From the NCBI GenBank assembly GCA_014377535.1, contig JACMPK010000180.1:1-61480 (forward strand): DNA of 61,480 bases. The letters run 5' to 3'. Position 1 is the stretch's first letter. The number at the start of each line of letters is the position of its first letter. Below, in pieces: positions 34,012 to 42,396 of this stretch. Below the pieces are notes generated by a model. It saw only the letters and a list, made by a program, of their open reading frames with translations, did not search any database and was not told the DNA's origin. Source of the DNA: Gemmatimonadaceae bacterium. GTDB taxonomy: Bacteria; Gemmatimonadota; Gemmatimonadetes; Gemmatimonadales; Gemmatimonadaceae. The position numbers and the translations under genes are program-made.

Positions 34012-34757
34012 GCCGCAACCTCGAGCACCAGCCGCCGGTACGACTCGGCGTACTCCACGGCATCGAGCGATGCGGTGGGCTCATGGCGACGGATCGTGCC
34101 GTCCAGCATGATCGCCGCGTGCGTGGCCAGGGCCAGCCCTTCGTCCACGGAGTGCGTCACCAGCGCCAGCGCCGCGCCAGCCTCGCGCAGCGCCAGCAAG
34201 AGCTGCGTCAGCGCGCGCGCACCGGCGACATCGAGGCCGGTGTAAGGCTCGTCCAGCAGCACCAGCGCCGGCCCGTGCACGATGGCGCGGGCGATCGACA
34301 CGCGCTGCTGCCAGCCGCGACTCAGCGCGCGCACCGGCGTCAATTCGCGGCCCTGCAGGCCAAGTCGTGCCATGGCATCCTCGGTCGCCGCGTCCGCGTC
34401 GGGAACGCCATGCAACCGTGCAGCGAACGCAATGTTCTCGGCAACCGTCAGCACGTCGTACAGCATGCTCTGGTGGCTGATCAACCCGACCTGTCCGCGC
34501 TCGGCGGCCGCGTCACCCTTCAGGGGCACACCCAGCAGGCGCACCTCGCCGCTCGTCGGGCGCAGCAGGCCAGCCAGCAGGCGCAGGAGGGTCGTCTTGC
34601 CCGCGCCGTTCGGGCCGAAGAGTGCAAGGCATTCACCCGCATGAATGGACAGGTCCACATCCGCCACTGCGCGGCGCCGGCCGAAACGACGGCACAGCGC
34701 CCGCGTCTCGCACACGGGTGCCGGTGTATGCGGACGAGTCGGGCTGGTGGAAGTCAT
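34008..34757 (-). CDS. ccmA: heme exporter ATP-binding protein CcmA
   Basis: ABC ATPase of the CcmABCD complex. It has 249 residues. Walker A is GPNGAGKTTLLRLLAG (about residues 47-62), the Q-loop is ISHQSM, the signature is a degenerate LSRGWQQR rather than LSGGQ, and Walker B is LVLLDEPYTGLD, followed by VTHSVDEGL. It is preceded by TAGCTT with 7-nt spacing to the ATG at 34757 and no Shine-Dalgarno, so the whole ccm-hem block probably starts here on a leaderless mRNA. It is divergent from the acetyl-CoA synthetase gene across 110 bp. Confidence 0.93.
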   Translation of the reverse strand: MTSTSPTRPHTPAPVCETRALCRRFGRRRAVADVDLSIHAGECLALFGPNGAGKTTLLRLLAGLLRPTSGEVRLLGVPLKGDAAAERGQVGLISHQSMLYDVLTVAENIAFAARLHGVPDADAATEDAMARLGLQGRELTPVRALSRGWQQRVSIARAIVHGPALVLLDEPYTGLDVAGARALTQLLLALREAGAALALVTHSVDEGLALATHAAIMLDGTIRRHEPTASLDAVEYAESYRRLVLEVAA

Positions 34758-34764
34758 TGCGCCC

Positions 34765-34770
34765 AAGCTA
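34765..34770 (-). promoter_or_regulatory. -10 element TAGCTT for a leaderless ccmA/ccm-hem mRNA
   Basis: TAGCTT lies 7 nt upstream of the ccmA ATG at 34757 on the minus strand. Confidence 0.5.
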
Positions 34771-34867
34771 ACCCCGCCGGTGAGCCGTCACGATGCAGTT
34801 GCCCCGCACGACGCACGACGCCAGACTCACCGCTCGCCCGCCACGCCGCCTCCACCCAGACTGCCAC

Positions 34868-36832
34868 ATGTCCGAGATCGACGCCCTGATGACCGAGAAC
34901 CGCCGCTTCCCTTCACCTGAGGCGTTTCGTATTGACGCCCACGTGGGCAACGGCGATCTGGCGGCACGTGCGGCATTGGATCCGGACGCGTACTGGTCGG
35001 AACAGGCGCGCGAACTCGAGTGGATCCGGCCCTTCACGAAGGGCTTGGAATGGAACGCGCCGTTCGCGACGTGGTTCAGCGACGGACAACTGAACGTCTC
35101 CGCCAACTGCCTCGATCGACACGTTCGCACGGCGCGACGCAACAAGGCCGCGATCATTTTCGAGGGCGAGCCCGGTGACCAGCGCACGCTGACCTACTGG
35201 CAGCTCTACACGGAGGTGAACAAGTTCGCAAACGTCCTGCTCAGCCTCGGCGTGCGGAAGGGCGATCGCGTCGCGATCTACCTGCCCATGATTCCCGAGG
35301 CGGCGATCGCCATGCTGGCCTGCTCACGCATCGGCGCAATCCACAACGTGGTCTTCGGTGGCTTCAGCCCCGAATCGCTTCGCGATCGCATCAACGATTC
35401 GCAGTGTCGTGTGCTGGTGACCGCCGACGGCGGTTTCCGACGGGGACAGGTAGTGCCGCTCAAGCGCAACGCCGATACGGCGATGCTCGAGACGCCATGC
35501 ATCGAACACTGCGTGGTGGTGCAGCGTCGTGCCGGCGCCATGAGCGAGGAGACGTTCGCGCAGATGACAGACGGGCGCGACGCCTGGTACCACCGCCTGA
35601 TGCAGAAGGCGCCGCGCTACTGCGAGCCGGTCGCGATGGATGCCGAGGATCCGCTGTTCATCCTCTACACGTCGGGCACGACGGGCAAGCCGAAGGGCAT
35701 CGTGCACAGCACCGCGGGCTACCTCACCGGCGCCACGACGACCGCGCGGCAGGTGTTCGACCTCAAGGACGACGACGTGTTCTGGTGCACGGCCGACGTG
35801 GGCTGGGTCACCGGTCACTCGTACGTCGTCTACGGTCCGCTGGCCCACGGTGCCACCTGCATGCTGTTCGAGGGCGCACCGGACTGACCCGACCGCCACC
35901 GCATGTGGGAGATGTGCGAGCGTCACGGCGTCACGGTGTTCTACACGGCACCGACAGCAATTCGCGCCTTCATGAAGTGGGGCGCGCAGTACCCGGATGG
36001 GCACGACCTCTCGCGCCTCCGCCTGCTGGGCACCGTGGGTGAGCCGATCAATCCCGAAGCGTGGATGTGGTATCACCGCGTCATCGGCAAGGAACGCTGC
36101 CCCATCGTGGACACCTGGTGGCAGACGGAGACGGGCGCGATCGTGATCTCGCCCCTGCCCGGCGTCACCGAGACGAAGCCCGGCAGCGCGACCCATCCGC
36201 TGCCCGGATTCAGCGTCGCGCTGGTGGACAAGGACGCGAATGCTGTGTCAGTCGGTGGCGGGTTGCTGACCATCACGCGCCCGTGGCCCAGCATGCTGCG
36301 GACCATCTGGGGCGACCCGCAGCGGTACGTCGACACGTACTTCAGCAAGTGGGCCGGTCGGCCGGACCTGTATTTCGCCGGCGACGGCGCCAAGCTGGAC
36401 GAGGATGGCTACTGGTGGATCCTTGGCCGCGTGGACGACGTGCTGAATGTGGCCGGACATCGCATCGGCACCATGGAAGTGGAGAGTGCGCTCGTGGCCC
36501 ATCCGTCGGTCGCCGAAGCTGCCGTCGTGGGCAAGGATCACGAGCTGAAGGGGCAGGCGATCGCCGCCTTCGTCACGCTGCGTGAAGGCTTCCACGCGTC
36601 ATCCACCCTGCGCGACGAGCTGCGTGACTTCGTGGGCGAGAAGATCGGTGCGATTGCGAAGCCCGATGACATCCTGTTCAGCGCCGACCTGCCCAAGACA
36701 CGCTCGGGCAAGATCATGCGACGCCTGCTGCGCGACATCGCGGAAGGCCGCGCGCTGGGCGACACGACCACGCTTGCAGACCCGACCGTCGTTGCGGGGC
36801 TCAAGGAACAATACGAAGCGCAGGAGTCGTGA
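34868..36832 (+). pseudogene. acs: acetyl-CoA synthetase interrupted by an in-frame TGA
   Basis: One continuous reading frame of 654 codons encodes a full-length AMP-forming acetyl-CoA synthetase except for a TGA at 35885-35887 (codon 340). Before it are [20 protein letters not shown] and the phosphate loop [15 protein letters not shown] (about codons 264-278). After it are [47 protein letters not shown] and the acetylatable lysine in [14 protein letters not shown] (about 610-625). The stop falls in the conserved GAPD-x-PDR stretch, where the family has an aromatic residue, so it looks like TGG to TGA. Either the gene is freshly inactivated, the base is an error, or the stop is read through. 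The halves are 34868-35887 and about 35918-36832. Confidence 0.9.
35885..35887 (+). other. in-frame TGA codon within acs
   Basis: The sequence reads ...GGC GCA CCG GAC TGA CCC GAC CGC..., giving G-A-P-D-stop-P-D-R. No frameshift is needed to join the two halves. Confidence 0.9.
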
Positions 36833-36873
36833 GACGGATGCGGCCGTTGATTGCCCCGGTCGCATGTGGCGCT

Positions 36874-36879
36874 TAGCCT
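36874..36879 (+). promoter_or_regulatory. -10 element TAGCCT for a leaderless mRNA
   Basis: TAGCCT lies exactly 7 nt before the ATG at 36887; identical hexamer and spacing to the permease at 13712. Confidence 0.5.
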
Positions 36880-36886
36880 TCGCGCC

Positions 36887-37255
36887 ATGAGCCTCCTCGG
36901 CCGGTTGTTTCCCGACACGCTGTTCCCACGAAAGTTGAGTGACGCCGCCGAGCGCCGATTGCGCCTGGCGCAGGCGCGCGCGGAGGAAGCGGTGCTGGAG
37001 ACGCATGTTCGCAATGCGCTGCTTTACGTGGACACACTGGCCGGCGAGCTGCCGTTCGATCGTGCGATCGAGACGTACATCCGCATGCTCAGCATTCCGG
37101 AACCGTTGGCAAGCACCGTGGCCACGCGCACGCTGGTCGTGCTTGGCGAGGACGTGGTACCGGAGCGCACCACGTCACTCGGCGGGCAGATGGTCGGCGA
37201 CGACGTGCTGCCCATGGTGCGCATCGCCGCCGACAGCGGTTCGCGACGGCGGTGA
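36887..37255 (+). CDS. hypothetical protein
   Basis: A 122-residue soluble protein, unrecognised. An N-terminal hydrophobic-basic patch (LLGRLFPDTLFPRKL), then two long helices (about residues 17-75), then a short C-terminal beta-like part (STVATRTLVVLGEDVVPE). No cysteine and no signal peptide. The start is set by TAGCCT 7 nt upstream. It follows acs by 54 nt on the same strand but has its own promoter element. It ends before a convergent hairpin. Confidence 0.55.
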   Translation: MSLLGRLFPDTLFPRKLSDAAERRLRLAQARAEEAVLETHVRNALLYVDTLAGELPFDRAIETYIRMLSIPEPLASTVATRTLVVLGEDVVPERTTSLGGQMVGDDVLPMVRIAADSGSRRR

Positions 37256-37266
37256 CTCGGCAGCGT

Positions 37267-37297
37267 GCGAGGCCGGCGCTCACATCGGCGGCCTCGC
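37267..37297. terminator. hairpin between convergent genes
   Basis: GCGAGGCCG/CGGCCTCGC 9-bp perfect stem, 13-nt loop, centred between the stop at 37255 (plus) and the DsbA-like gene's stop at 37307 (minus). No T-tract. Confidence 0.5.
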
Positions 37298-37306
37298 GAT
37301 GACGCG

Positions 37307-38056
37307 CTACGGCTTCGGCGCGGCGGCGGGTGCCGAGTCAGCGCCAGCCGAAATCGGACGCAGGCCGGCGATCACGGCATCCACGGCAGCCTTGATGTCG
37401 TCGTAGTTCGCGGCGCCCTGCATCTTCTCGCCGTTGACGTAAAAAGTCGGCGTGCTGTTGACCTGCTTCATCATGCCCAGCGAATAATTCGCCTTGATGC
37501 GCTCCGTGTGCGTGCCGGCGTCCATGCACCCGTTCCACTTCGGCATGTCGAGCCCGAGCTTTTCGGCGTAACCGGCGAGCACCTTCCGCGGATTGCTCGT
37601 CGCGATGCCATTCCATTCGACCTGACCAGTGAAGATCATGTCGTGCATCGGCCAGAACTTGCCCTGATCATCGGCGCAGGCAGCGGACATCGAGGCCGGC
37701 ACGGTGTTCTGGTGCGCGTTGAGCAGCGGGAAGTCATAAAAAGTGTAGCGCGCCAGACCCGTTTCCACGAGGTTCTTGCGGACGTCCGGCTCGGTGATCG
37801 TCGCGAAGTTGCCGCAGGCCGGACATTCGAAGTCGGCGAACTCGATGATCTCCACCGCCGCCGTGGGCGACCCCATCGTGTAACCGTGGGCTTTCTGTGC
37901 GAGCGCCGAATCGGCGACGCTTGGCAGCACGAGGGTTTCCTGCGCCGGCGTGCTCTGCGTCTTCCACCAGATGAAGCCACCACCCGCGATGATGATGCCC
38001 GCGAGGGCGACGATGAAACCGGTGTTGCTGGACTGCTTGCGGACCTTCGCGCTCAC
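37307..38056 (-). CDS. DsbA-like thioredoxin-fold protein, membrane-anchored
   Basis: A 249-residue periplasm-facing thiol oxidoreductase. One N-terminal membrane anchor (about residues 12-31) and a DsbA-type thioredoxin domain with the active-site CPAC in DFECPACGNF (about 76-79) and the cis-proline loop NSTPTFYVNG (about 200-209). The helical insertion (about 110-185) contains one extra cysteine in AACADDQG and one in NGCMDAG. Length and layout fit the DsbA/BdbD-like group often found with cytochrome c biogenesis in such bacteria. The GTG start has AAGGGTGA about 10 nt upstream. Confidence 0.9.
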   Translation of the reverse strand: MSAKVRKQSSNTGFIVALAGIIIAGGGFIWWKTQSTPAQETLVLPSVADSALAQKAHGYTMGSPTAAVEIIEFADFECPACGNFATITEPDVRKNLVETGLARYTFYDFPLLNAHQNTVPASMSAACADDQGKFWPMHDMIFTGQVEWNGIATSNPRKVLAGYAEKLGLDMPKWNGCMDAGTHTERIKANYSLGMMKQVNSTPTFYVNGEKMQGAANYDDIKAAVDAVIAGLRPISAGADSAPAAAPKP

Positions 38057-38242
38057 GATGTGTCACCCTTGGTGGTGAGGGACACCGCGTGGTGTCCCGT
38101 AACTGGTTTGACTGCCACGATCTGATCGTACGACGCAGCGCGGCCGGTGTGTCTCATGCGCCAGCCGTCTGGACTGCGGATCCCAAGGGTAGGCGTACGG
38201 CGGGGCGCGGCGCTAGCTCGGCCGTCGCATTTTCTCGCATGG

Positions 38243-38248
38243 TACATT
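38243..38248 (+). promoter_or_regulatory. -10 element TACATT for a leaderless mRNA
   Basis: TACATT lies 6 nt before the GTG at 38255 in a locally AT-rich stretch; no Shine-Dalgarno. Confidence 0.5.
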
Positions 38249-38254
38249 GCATTC

Positions 38255-39196
38255 GTGCCACGTCCGCCCGTCATCGCCACCCCGGAGTTTCAGCCCATCC
38301 CGCCAGTCACGCGTCGGCTGCCCTCGACTCGCTCGGTGCTGCCCTATGCGCCGCAGGATGCCGATTACGTGCGCCTGCCCGTGGGTCCGGGGGCGTTGCA
38401 TGCCATGCGGTATGGCCACGGGGGGCCGACGGTCCTGCTGGTGCACGGATTCACCACCAGCGCGCCGCTTTGGCAGAAGGTCGCGCCCATACTGCTCGCA
38501 CGCGGGTGTCAGGTAATCGTGCCCGACCTGCTCGGTTTCGGCGAGTCGGACCGGCCGGTGGGTGGCCCGTATGCAGTGTCTGCGCAGGCGCGGTATCTGG
38601 ACCGGGCGCTGGCGTTGCTTCGCATCAGCCGCGTGGTGGCCGTGGGTCAGGACCTTGGTTGCGTGGTCCTGCGTCGCCTCGCCGCCGTACGACCGGACCG
38701 TGTGGACGCCATGATCTTCTGTTCACCGACCCCGGGCGACGCTCCACGTGGGCCTGAGATCGATGCCGTACGGGGCCAGACCGGGCCGGCACTCCTCGAG
38801 ATTTCCAGTCGTCCCCTGGGAGTCGTCGACCTGCTGGGTCCCGTGCTTCGGGCCGCCGTCAGTCAGGGAGAGTCCATGCCTGACTCACTCGTCGCACGTT
38901 TTTCAGCGCCGTACACGGGCAGTCAGGGCGCACGGCACCTGCTGGATCTCGCGCGAGCGGTGGCTGAGGAGGAGGAGGGCGACCAGCAGCCGATCAGCGA
39001 TTCCGGCCCGCTGCGCGTCACTGGAAAAGACGACCCGATGGTGCTCGGGGCGAATGCGTCAATGCTCCGGCTCGACGGTGCCTTGCGATTGCTCCCGCTG
39101 GAACGTCCGGAGCCCCTTGCAGCGCTGATCATGAACAGCATCGTTCCAGCACTGGATTCATCCGTCTCGCTGGAAGAACGGGGCGTCCCCGGCTAG
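38255..39196 (+). CDS. alpha/beta hydrolase fold protein with atypical active site
   Basis: A 313-residue alpha/beta-hydrolase-fold protein. The oxyanion loop VLLVHGFTTSAPLW and the PDLLGFGESDRP strand are standard. The nucleophile elbow reads VGQDLGC, placing Asp (about residue 133) where lipases have Ser, as in epoxide hydrolases and haloalkane dehalogenases. The expected C-terminal GH...P-x-x-E-x-P loop is shortened to LLPLERPEPLAALI, with no histidine, so the catalytic triad appears incomplete. It could be a dead enzyme with a binding role. The GTG start is set by the TACATT hexamer 6 nt upstream. Confidence 0.7.
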   Translation: MPRPPVIATPEFQPIPPVTRRLPSTRSVLPYAPQDADYVRLPVGPGALHAMRYGHGGPTVLLVHGFTTSAPLWQKVAPILLARGCQVIVPDLLGFGESDRPVGGPYAVSAQARYLDRALALLRISRVVAVGQDLGCVVLRRLAAVRPDRVDAMIFCSPTPGDAPRGPEIDAVRGQTGPALLEISSRPLGVVDLLGPVLRAAVSQGESMPDSLVARFSAPYTGSQGARHLLDLARAVAEEEEGDQQPISDSGPLRVTGKDDPMVLGANASMLRLDGALRLLPLERPEPLAALIMNSIVPALDSSVSLEERGVPG

Positions 39197-39199
39197 ATT
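39194..39199 (+). promoter_or_regulatory. candidate -10 (TAGATT) overlapping the hydrolase stop
   Basis: TAGATT overlaps the stop codon of the preceding gene. The resulting leader of about 28 nt would contain AGAGGTGA just before the TTG start at 39234. Confidence 0.35.
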
Positions 39200-39233
39200 C
39201 CAAAGATTACCGTTGCAACCATTAGAGGTGAAT

Positions 39234-39635
39234 TTGACGAAAAAGAATCGACAGCGTCGCGTTGTGACGCCGCCGACCCCGTTTGAGCAGGCGCGGGATG
39301 AGTTGTTTCAGCAGATCATGCGGTGTGAAGTCATTGGCGCATCACCTGATCATCAGGGTGAGTGGTTTGCCGAAACAATGGCTTATTTCGCTCAGCGGTA
39401 TCCGGAACTGAAGCCGGCCGATGTGAATGACTTGCGCCAGTTGGGTGAACGGTTCGTTCAGCCGCCCAAGGCAGCAGCAGTCGTCGAAGAAGCAAAAACC
39501 GCTGGGCCGGTGGACGCAACGCCGGTGATCGTCGTGACTGATGCCCTCGACGGTGAGGACGTCAGCGCAGACGACGGCACAGAGCAGAGCACCGAGACGG
39601 CAGACGTGGAAGAAGCGGAAACAGTTCCGGCCTGA
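39234..39635 (+). CDS. hypothetical protein with basic N-terminus and acidic tail
   Basis: A 133-residue protein starting at TTG, chosen because AGAGGTGA lies directly upstream (a GTG at 39228 and a TTG at 39213 are in frame). The N-terminus is strongly basic (TKKNRQRRVV), followed by a helical domain of about 60 residues (FEQARDELFQQIMRCEVIG, WFAETMAYFAQRYPEL) and an acidic, Glu/Asp/Thr-rich tail of about 50 residues. The coding region is noticeably less GC-rich than its neighbours. I do not recognise the family; the charge layout suggests a nucleic-acid or protein-binding accessory factor, but that is speculation. Confidence 0.6.
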   Translation: MTKKNRQRRVVTPPTPFEQARDELFQQIMRCEVIGASPDHQGEWFAETMAYFAQRYPELKPADVNDLRQLGERFVQPPKAAAVVEEAKTAGPVDATPVIVVTDALDGEDVSADDGTEQSTETADVEEAETVPA

Positions 39636-39726
39636 CACGACGCAATCCGATGCTTGCGCAACGCCTCCCGCACTTCGGTCCGGGGGGCGTTCTGTATTGG
39701 CACGAAGGCGTCACGCACAAGTTCGC

Positions 39727-39750
39727 CTCACGCGTCATTCGACGCATGAG
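39727..39750. terminator. possible terminator between convergent genes
   Basis: CTCAcGCGTC/GACGCaTGAG imperfect 10-bp stem (one mismatch) with an ATTC tetraloop, in the 203-bp gap between two convergent hypothetical genes. Confidence 0.35.
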
Positions 39751-39838
39751 GAGACGAGCGACTCACTCTGTGACACGTGACATTTCCGCGTCATCGGGCC
39801 AGGAAAGAGTCATTGCAACACTTATTTCCGCCCAGAAA

Positions 39839-41047
39839 TCAACGCGGCGCCGGCATCACCGGGAACATCGAGCGCAATGACGCCGCGGCAGCGCTGGCGT
39901 GCGGCGGACAGAGCGCGTTTGACGGCGGCAGATCCTCCTCGAAGTCGCCCCACTCCTCCGACGATTCGGCATCCGGGCCGCGCGGCGATTCGACGGCAGA
40001 CTGCTGCTCGATGTTGCGACCCGACGAAGCGGCAGGCGCATGATGTGTGGGGGATGCGACAAAGGTCGACGGAGATGCCGCCGACCCTCCGCCGGCCGCG
40101 TCCGCGACATGCTCCACGCGCTGAAACATGTCGAACAGCCCGGCGGCTCCAAACACGTCCGCCGTGTCGGTCGACGCGGCGTTCGCAAGGATTTTCGAAT
40201 CGCCGCCGGCAGCGGTTGCCAGACGCGGCGCTTCCGCCGCTGCACGCGCTGCACCACTCGGCTCGTTTGCAAACTCGGCGGCAAATGCCTGAGGCGATAC
40301 CCGCGGGCCAGCCTGCTCGGTCGGCGCCGGATCCGCCCGGATGTCGCGTGCGACGGCCGACGGGACTTCGCCGGTCGCGGGGGAAGACGGTGATTTCGTA
40401 CTGGCGCCGGTGCCAATTCGTGATCCATCATCGTGGGCCGTGGCGCTGCCTGCGGCGACTGCGTCCCCATCTGGAATGAGCGCCGAAAGGTCACCGCTCG
40501 CCAGCGCTGCCCATTGCACGCCAACGCGCTCTTCCGCCACGGCGATCTGCTCTTCCACCGCGTCCAGTGAGCGTGAGATCTTTTCCAGGATCTCGAACGG
40601 TCGGAACTGCGGCACCCGCAGCATGGGCGTCCAGTCCACGACCTCGCGCACCACGCCGGCGGGCAGAGTGCGACCAGGCTCCAGGATGAGCAGCAGGTCA
40701 CGTGACACGGCCGAGCGAGCTGAGAACAAGCGGAGCATCCCGTCACGGCCGAGCAGGAGCGCACGGATCAGCGTGCCCGTCGCCGTCGTGTGAATCGTGC
40801 GGTGCAGGATCCGGTGCCTGATGCGGCGCAATCCGCGTTCCGATTGCGGCAGCAGCTTCGTGGTGAATTCCGGCAGCGGAATCGCGTCGAAGAACGACGC
40901 CGCAGTCCGCGCCAGAACCTCTACCTCGTGAGCCGTCAGCTTCTGTACCTCGACTTGCATCCGGCGCAATTCGCGAGCGCGCCGTGCCAGTGCGGCGGCG
41001 CGGGCGAGCGCATCGGTGCGGGATGGGACAGGCGAAACGCTGGGCAT
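39839..41047 (-). CDS. hypothetical protein with disordered C-terminal half
   Basis: A 402-residue protein. Residues 1-190 look folded: an Ala/Arg-rich helix (DALARAAALARRARELRRM), LTAHEVEVLARTAASFFDAIP, and a beta-rich part with LRVPQFRPFEILEKISRSLD. Residues about 195-380 are low-complexity Ala/Ser/Pro/Gly, with a final acidic patch (EEWGDFEEDLPP) and a hydrophobic end. There is no signal peptide. Such architecture occurs in adaptor or polarity proteins, but I do not recognise the family. A 15-bp dyad overlaps its probable promoter (41095-41116). Confidence 0.55.
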   Translation of the reverse strand: MPSVSPVPSRTDALARAAALARRARELRRMQVEVQKLTAHEVEVLARTAASFFDAIPLPEFTTKLLPQSERGLRRIRHRILHRTIHTTATGTLIRALLLGRDGMLRLFSARSAVSRDLLLILEPGRTLPAGVVREVVDWTPMLRVPQFRPFEILEKISRSLDAVEEQIAVAEERVGVQWAALASGDLSALIPDGDAVAAGSATAHDDGSRIGTGASTKSPSSPATGEVPSAVARDIRADPAPTEQAGPRVSPQAFAAEFANEPSGAARAAAEAPRLATAAGGDSKILANAASTDTADVFGAAGLFDMFQRVEHVADAAGGGSAASPSTFVASPTHHAPAASSGRNIEQQSAVESPRGPDAESSEEWGDFEEDLPPSNALCPPHASAAAASLRSMFPVMPAPR

Positions 41048-41094
41048 GCGGAAGGGCGAAAACGGGAATCCACGAGAAGCGAGTAGCCGAGCTC

Positions 41095-41116
41095 ATTAAA
41101 TGGACGACTGTCGTCC
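41095..41116 (-). promoter_or_regulatory. possible promoter with overlapping operator dyad
   Basis: On the minus strand a perfect dyad GGACGAC-A-GTCGTCC (41116-41102) is followed directly by TTTAAT (41100-41095), a plausible -10, about 50 nt before the ATG at 41047. The dyad would occupy the -35/-10 spacer, as a repressor site might. Confidence 0.3.
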
Positions 41117-41204
41117 GTCATCGAAACGCCTGCGAGCGCTCGCCAAAGTGCCGTCAACAATCTTCGGCTCGCGGCCAGGCGCGACGCAGGTGGCTGCGGA
41201 AGTC

Positions 41205-41723
41205 TCAGCGCGTGCGTGGAGCGGAACGACGCAGCGTGGCACCCAGGCGAAACCCGCCGCCCATGCCTGCCTCGACGCCACGCACCCAGCGACTGTCACC
41301 GCGCGCTTCCACGCCGATGGTCACGATCGCGACTGTGCGCGATGTCCGGTCCGCCTCGACGCGGACACCGATGCCGCCGCCCGCATTGATGGCCCACCGC
41401 GACTGACGAAACGGGTCACTCAACCAGCGCACGAGGAGATCGAGGCGCCCGGTCGGACGCCAGTTCATCTCGCGGCGCACCCCGCCAGCGCCAAGGTCAG
41501 CCGCGAGCCGAAGATTGTAGGCGACTGCGATCGCTGCGCCAGCGGCCAGCTGCGCTCCCGCGTCCCGGTCCAGCAGCAGGTCGGCGCGCACCGCGGGAAC
41601 GACGACGCGGCTGGTGGCTGCCCGCGGCGCTGCACGCTGCGCATTCGCCGGCAGGGACATGAACAGCGTCGCGCAGCCAACCAGTGCCGAAACGAGCCTC
41701 GCCCCTGTGATGCGACCGATCAC
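41205..41723 (-). CDS. predicted outer-membrane beta-barrel protein, unknown
   Basis: A 172-residue exported protein: signal peptide to about residue 29 (LFMSLPANAQ), then alternating short strands with Gly and Arg turns (LAAGAAIAVAYNLRLAADLG, WAINAGGGIGVRVEAD, VAIVTIGVEARG). The last strand does not end in the usual aromatic residue. Probably a small barrel or a periplasmic beta-sandwich. The start overlaps the stop of the phosphatidyltransferase gene (ATGA), so the two are co-translated. Confidence 0.6.
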   Translation of the reverse strand: MIGRITGARLVSALVGCATLFMSLPANAQRAAPRAATSRVVVPAVRADLLLDRDAGAQLAAGAAIAVAYNLRLAADLGAGGVRREMNWRPTGRLDLLVRWLSDPFRQSRWAINAGGGIGVRVEADRTSRTVAIVTIGVEARGDSRWVRGVEAGMGGGFRLGATLRRSAPRTR

Positions 41724-42322
41724 TCGATGCCGTCGTGCACAGGCGTCGGGGGGGCGGGTGTCGGGAGGGCGCCGTCATGCGGCGCCCGATCCTTCGGCCC
41801 GCCTGCGCGATTCACCCACAGCATCAGCGTGTAGTCCGTGGTCGCCACCAGCGCGAGGATGCCGCAGGCCACCGCGAGTCCCGCGACCAGCCGCGGTTCC
41901 TGCAAGGCGGCCAGCAACGTGACGAACTGCAGCACGGTGACGCCCTTGCCGGGCCAGCGTGCCTTGAACGCGACACTGCGAAGCCAGCTCACGTTCCTGG
42001 CCACGAACCAGCCGATCACGGTCATCACGTCGCGCACCAGCAGTAACGCCAGCTGCCATGGTGCAATCTGCCCGTCCACGGTGACGGCGATGAACGCCAC
42101 CAGCATGAAGATCCGGTCGGCGATCGGGTCGATCAGCGCGCCGATCCGGCTGGTGGTGTGCGACACGCGCGCGATCACGCCGTCCAGCACGTCCGACACC
42201 ATTGCGCTCACGACCATCGCGAGCCGCCAGTCGGCGTCGTGGACCCCGAGGAACACGCCGGCCATTGCCAGGCGCGAGAGCGAGATCAGGTTCGGCGGCG
42301 TGAGCACTTCATTGCGGCGCAT
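41720..42322 (-). CDS. CDP-alcohol phosphatidyltransferase family protein
   Basis: A 200-residue inner-membrane enzyme that transfers a phosphatidyl group from CDP-diacylglycerol to an alcohol. The signature is seen in SDVLDGVIARVSHTTSRIG followed by ALIDPIADR, giving DGxxAR-x8-G-x3-D-x3-D at about residues 46-70. There are four to five membrane segments. PgsA (glycerol-3-phosphate) or a related enzyme is likely, but the acceptor cannot be read from sequence, so no symbol is given. The ATG at 42322 gives the usual N-terminus (NLISLSRLAMAG); an ATG at 42349 is possible. It overlaps the barrel gene downstream. Confidence 0.82.
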   Translation of the reverse strand: MRRNEVLTPPNLISLSRLAMAGVFLGVHDADWRLAMVVSAMVSDVLDGVIARVSHTTSRIGALIDPIADRIFMLVAFIAVTVDGQIAPWQLALLLVRDVMTVIGWFVARNVSWLRSVAFKARWPGKGVTVLQFVTLLAALQEPRLVAGLAVACGILALVATTDYTLMLWVNRAGGPKDRAPHDGALPTPAPPTPVHDGIE

Positions 42323-42384
42323 GCTGACAAGAAAGCAAGACGCGTGCATGACGGCCAGCAGTTGCCTGCACTGCCACGCGGCCA

Positions 42385-42390
42385 TAGGCT
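42385..42390 (+). promoter_or_regulatory. -10 element TAGGCT for a leaderless mRNA
   Basis: TAGGCT lies exactly 6 nt before the ATG at 42397; it supports that distal start for a gene lacking other nearby start codons. Confidence 0.5.
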
Positions 42391-42396
42391 CACGGC

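Noticed and set aside
35885-35887. TGA in acs as a selenocysteine codon
   Set aside because: The position is normally aromatic and not catalytic, and no SECIS-like hairpin was seen directly downstream.
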